From NCBI RefSeq assembly GCF_002913745.1, contig NZ_PPCG01000019.1, forward strand, positions 1 to 64,000: a stretch of 64,000 bases of DNA, written 5' to 3'. Below the pieces are notes generated by a model. It saw nothing but the letters and a program-made list of their open reading frames with translations. It had not been told where the DNA came from and searched no databases. Both the position numbers and the translations under genes were made by a program. Shown here piece by piece: positions 56,822 through 64,000 of this stretch (position 1 is its first letter; every line of letters starts with the position of its first letter). The DNA is from Campylobacter concisus. Its GTDB lineage: Bacteria > Campylobacterota > Campylobacteria > Campylobacterales > Campylobacteraceae.

Positions 56822-57199
56822 ATGGCAATCACAAAAGAAGACGTATTAGAGTTCATATCTAATCTTTCTGTACTTGAACTTAGCGAACTTGTAAAAGAGT
56901 TTGAAGAGAAATTTGGTGTTAGCGCAGCTCCTGTAATGGTAGCTGGTGGTGCAGTTGCTGGTGGTGGTGCAGCTGCTGCTGAAGAAAAAACAGAATTTAA
57001 TATCGTTCTTGTTGATTCTGGTGATAAGAAAATCAACGTTATTAAGGTTGTTAGGGCGCTTACTGGCCTTGGTCTTAAAGAGGCTAAAGACGCAGTTGAA
57101 GGAACTCCATCTGTTCTTAAAGAAGGCGTTAGCAAAGACGAAGCTGAAGCAGCTAAAAAAGAGCTTGAAGAGGCTGGTGCTAAGGTTGAACTTAAATAA
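56822..57199 (+). CDS. rplL: 50S ribosomal protein L7/L12
   Basis: 125-residue stalk protein. N-terminal dimerisation helices ([26 protein letters not shown]), the Ala/Gly-rich hinge about 38-55, and the C-terminal factor-binding domain with [26 protein letters not shown] precedes the ATG. A terminator-like hairpin follows. Confidence 0.98.
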   Translation: MAITKEDVLEFISNLSVLELSELVKEFEEKFGVSAAPVMVAGGAVAGGGAAAAEEKTEFNIVLVDSGDKKINVIKVVRALTGLGLKEAKDAVEGTPSVLKEGVSKDEAEAAKKELEEAGAKVELK

Positions 57200-57227
57200 T
57201 TTTTTATTATTTAGGCTTAATATTTCA

Positions 57228-57254
57228 AGAGAGGGCAGAGGCTCTCTCTTTTTT
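57228..57254 (+). terminator. Terminator or attenuator between rplL and rpoB
   Basis: AGAGAG (57228-57233) pairs with CTCTCT (57244-57249) around a 10-base loop, and T follows through 57254. Position after the abundant rplL and before rpoB matches the partial terminator known in E. coli. Confidence 0.75.
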
Positions 57255-57274
57255 AAATTTTAGATGCCTTGTAA

Positions 57275-64000
<6,726 letters not shown>

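Overview
The window is AT-rich chromosomal DNA of a Campylobacter, most likely a member of the C. concisus/curvus/rectus group rather than C. jejuni; the species call is an inference from gene content. Supporting traits are the frdCAB order and FrdC haem-histidine spacing known from Wolinella, the helical-shape peptidases Pgp1 and Pgp2, the paired dynamin-like GTPases, a DUF2603 gene between argF and hemN, and rpoB and rpoC as separate overlapping genes (they are fused in Helicobacter). Almost everything is densely packed housekeeping DNA with overlapping genes. There is no prophage, IS element, CRISPR array or rRNA operon.

Layout. 0.1-6 kb: an ABC-F ATPase, a decayed DUF1287 gene, pgi-galU, a YigZ-family protein and lgt. 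6-9.6 kb: fumarate reductase frdCAB behind an intergenic region rich in dyads. 9.6-14.8 kb: a small membrane protein, an Mrr-type restriction enzyme and two dynamin-like GTPases. 14.9-20.2 kb: tsaD, pgp1, a uracil permease, dxr and cdsA. 20.4-23.5 kb: two related secreted proteins, alr, a small protein and pgp2. 23.6-25 kb: a copper-delivery trio (PCu(A)C, a membrane-anchored protein, SCO1). 25-31 kb: a chemoreceptor with a sigma28-like promoter, an orphan periplasmic binding protein, an M16 peptidase and a poly-T/poly-G tract inside degenerate repeats. 31-35.4 kb: a hypothetical gene with a sigma28-like promoter, two small genes, a Tat-exported molybdenum S/N-oxide reductase and a truncated D-threonine-aldolase-like gene. 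35.5-41.9 kb: divergent operons ribA-rsmG-PP0621-hyp-htpX and hemB-argF-DUF2603-hemN.

42.0-51.7 kb is the most interesting part. It is one nine-gene co-directional locus encoding a complete Lap-type system: a TolC-like outer-membrane protein with an SPOR-like N-terminal extension, a LapG-like periplasmic protease, a LapD-like inside-out c-di-GMP receptor with degenerate GGDEF and EAL domains, the type I secretion ATPase LapB, the adaptor LapC, an unrecognised 165-residue protein, a LuxR-type regulator with an atypical receiver, and a second LapG-like protease. No giant adhesin, the expected substrate, is in the window. A canonical intrinsic-terminator sequence lies inside the signal-peptide codons of the first lapG. 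Just after the locus, on the other strand, is a small membrane-anchored protein whose coiled coil has Ile at every a and Asn at six successive d positions.

52.1-64 kb is the classic translation and transcription block: tRNA-Thr, tRNA-Tyr, tRNA-Gly, tRNA-Thr, tuf, rpmG, tRNA-Trp, secE, nusG, rplK, rplA, rplJ, rplL, rpoB and rpoC, with rpoC cut by the window end. All assignments come from reading the sequence; no database search was possible.
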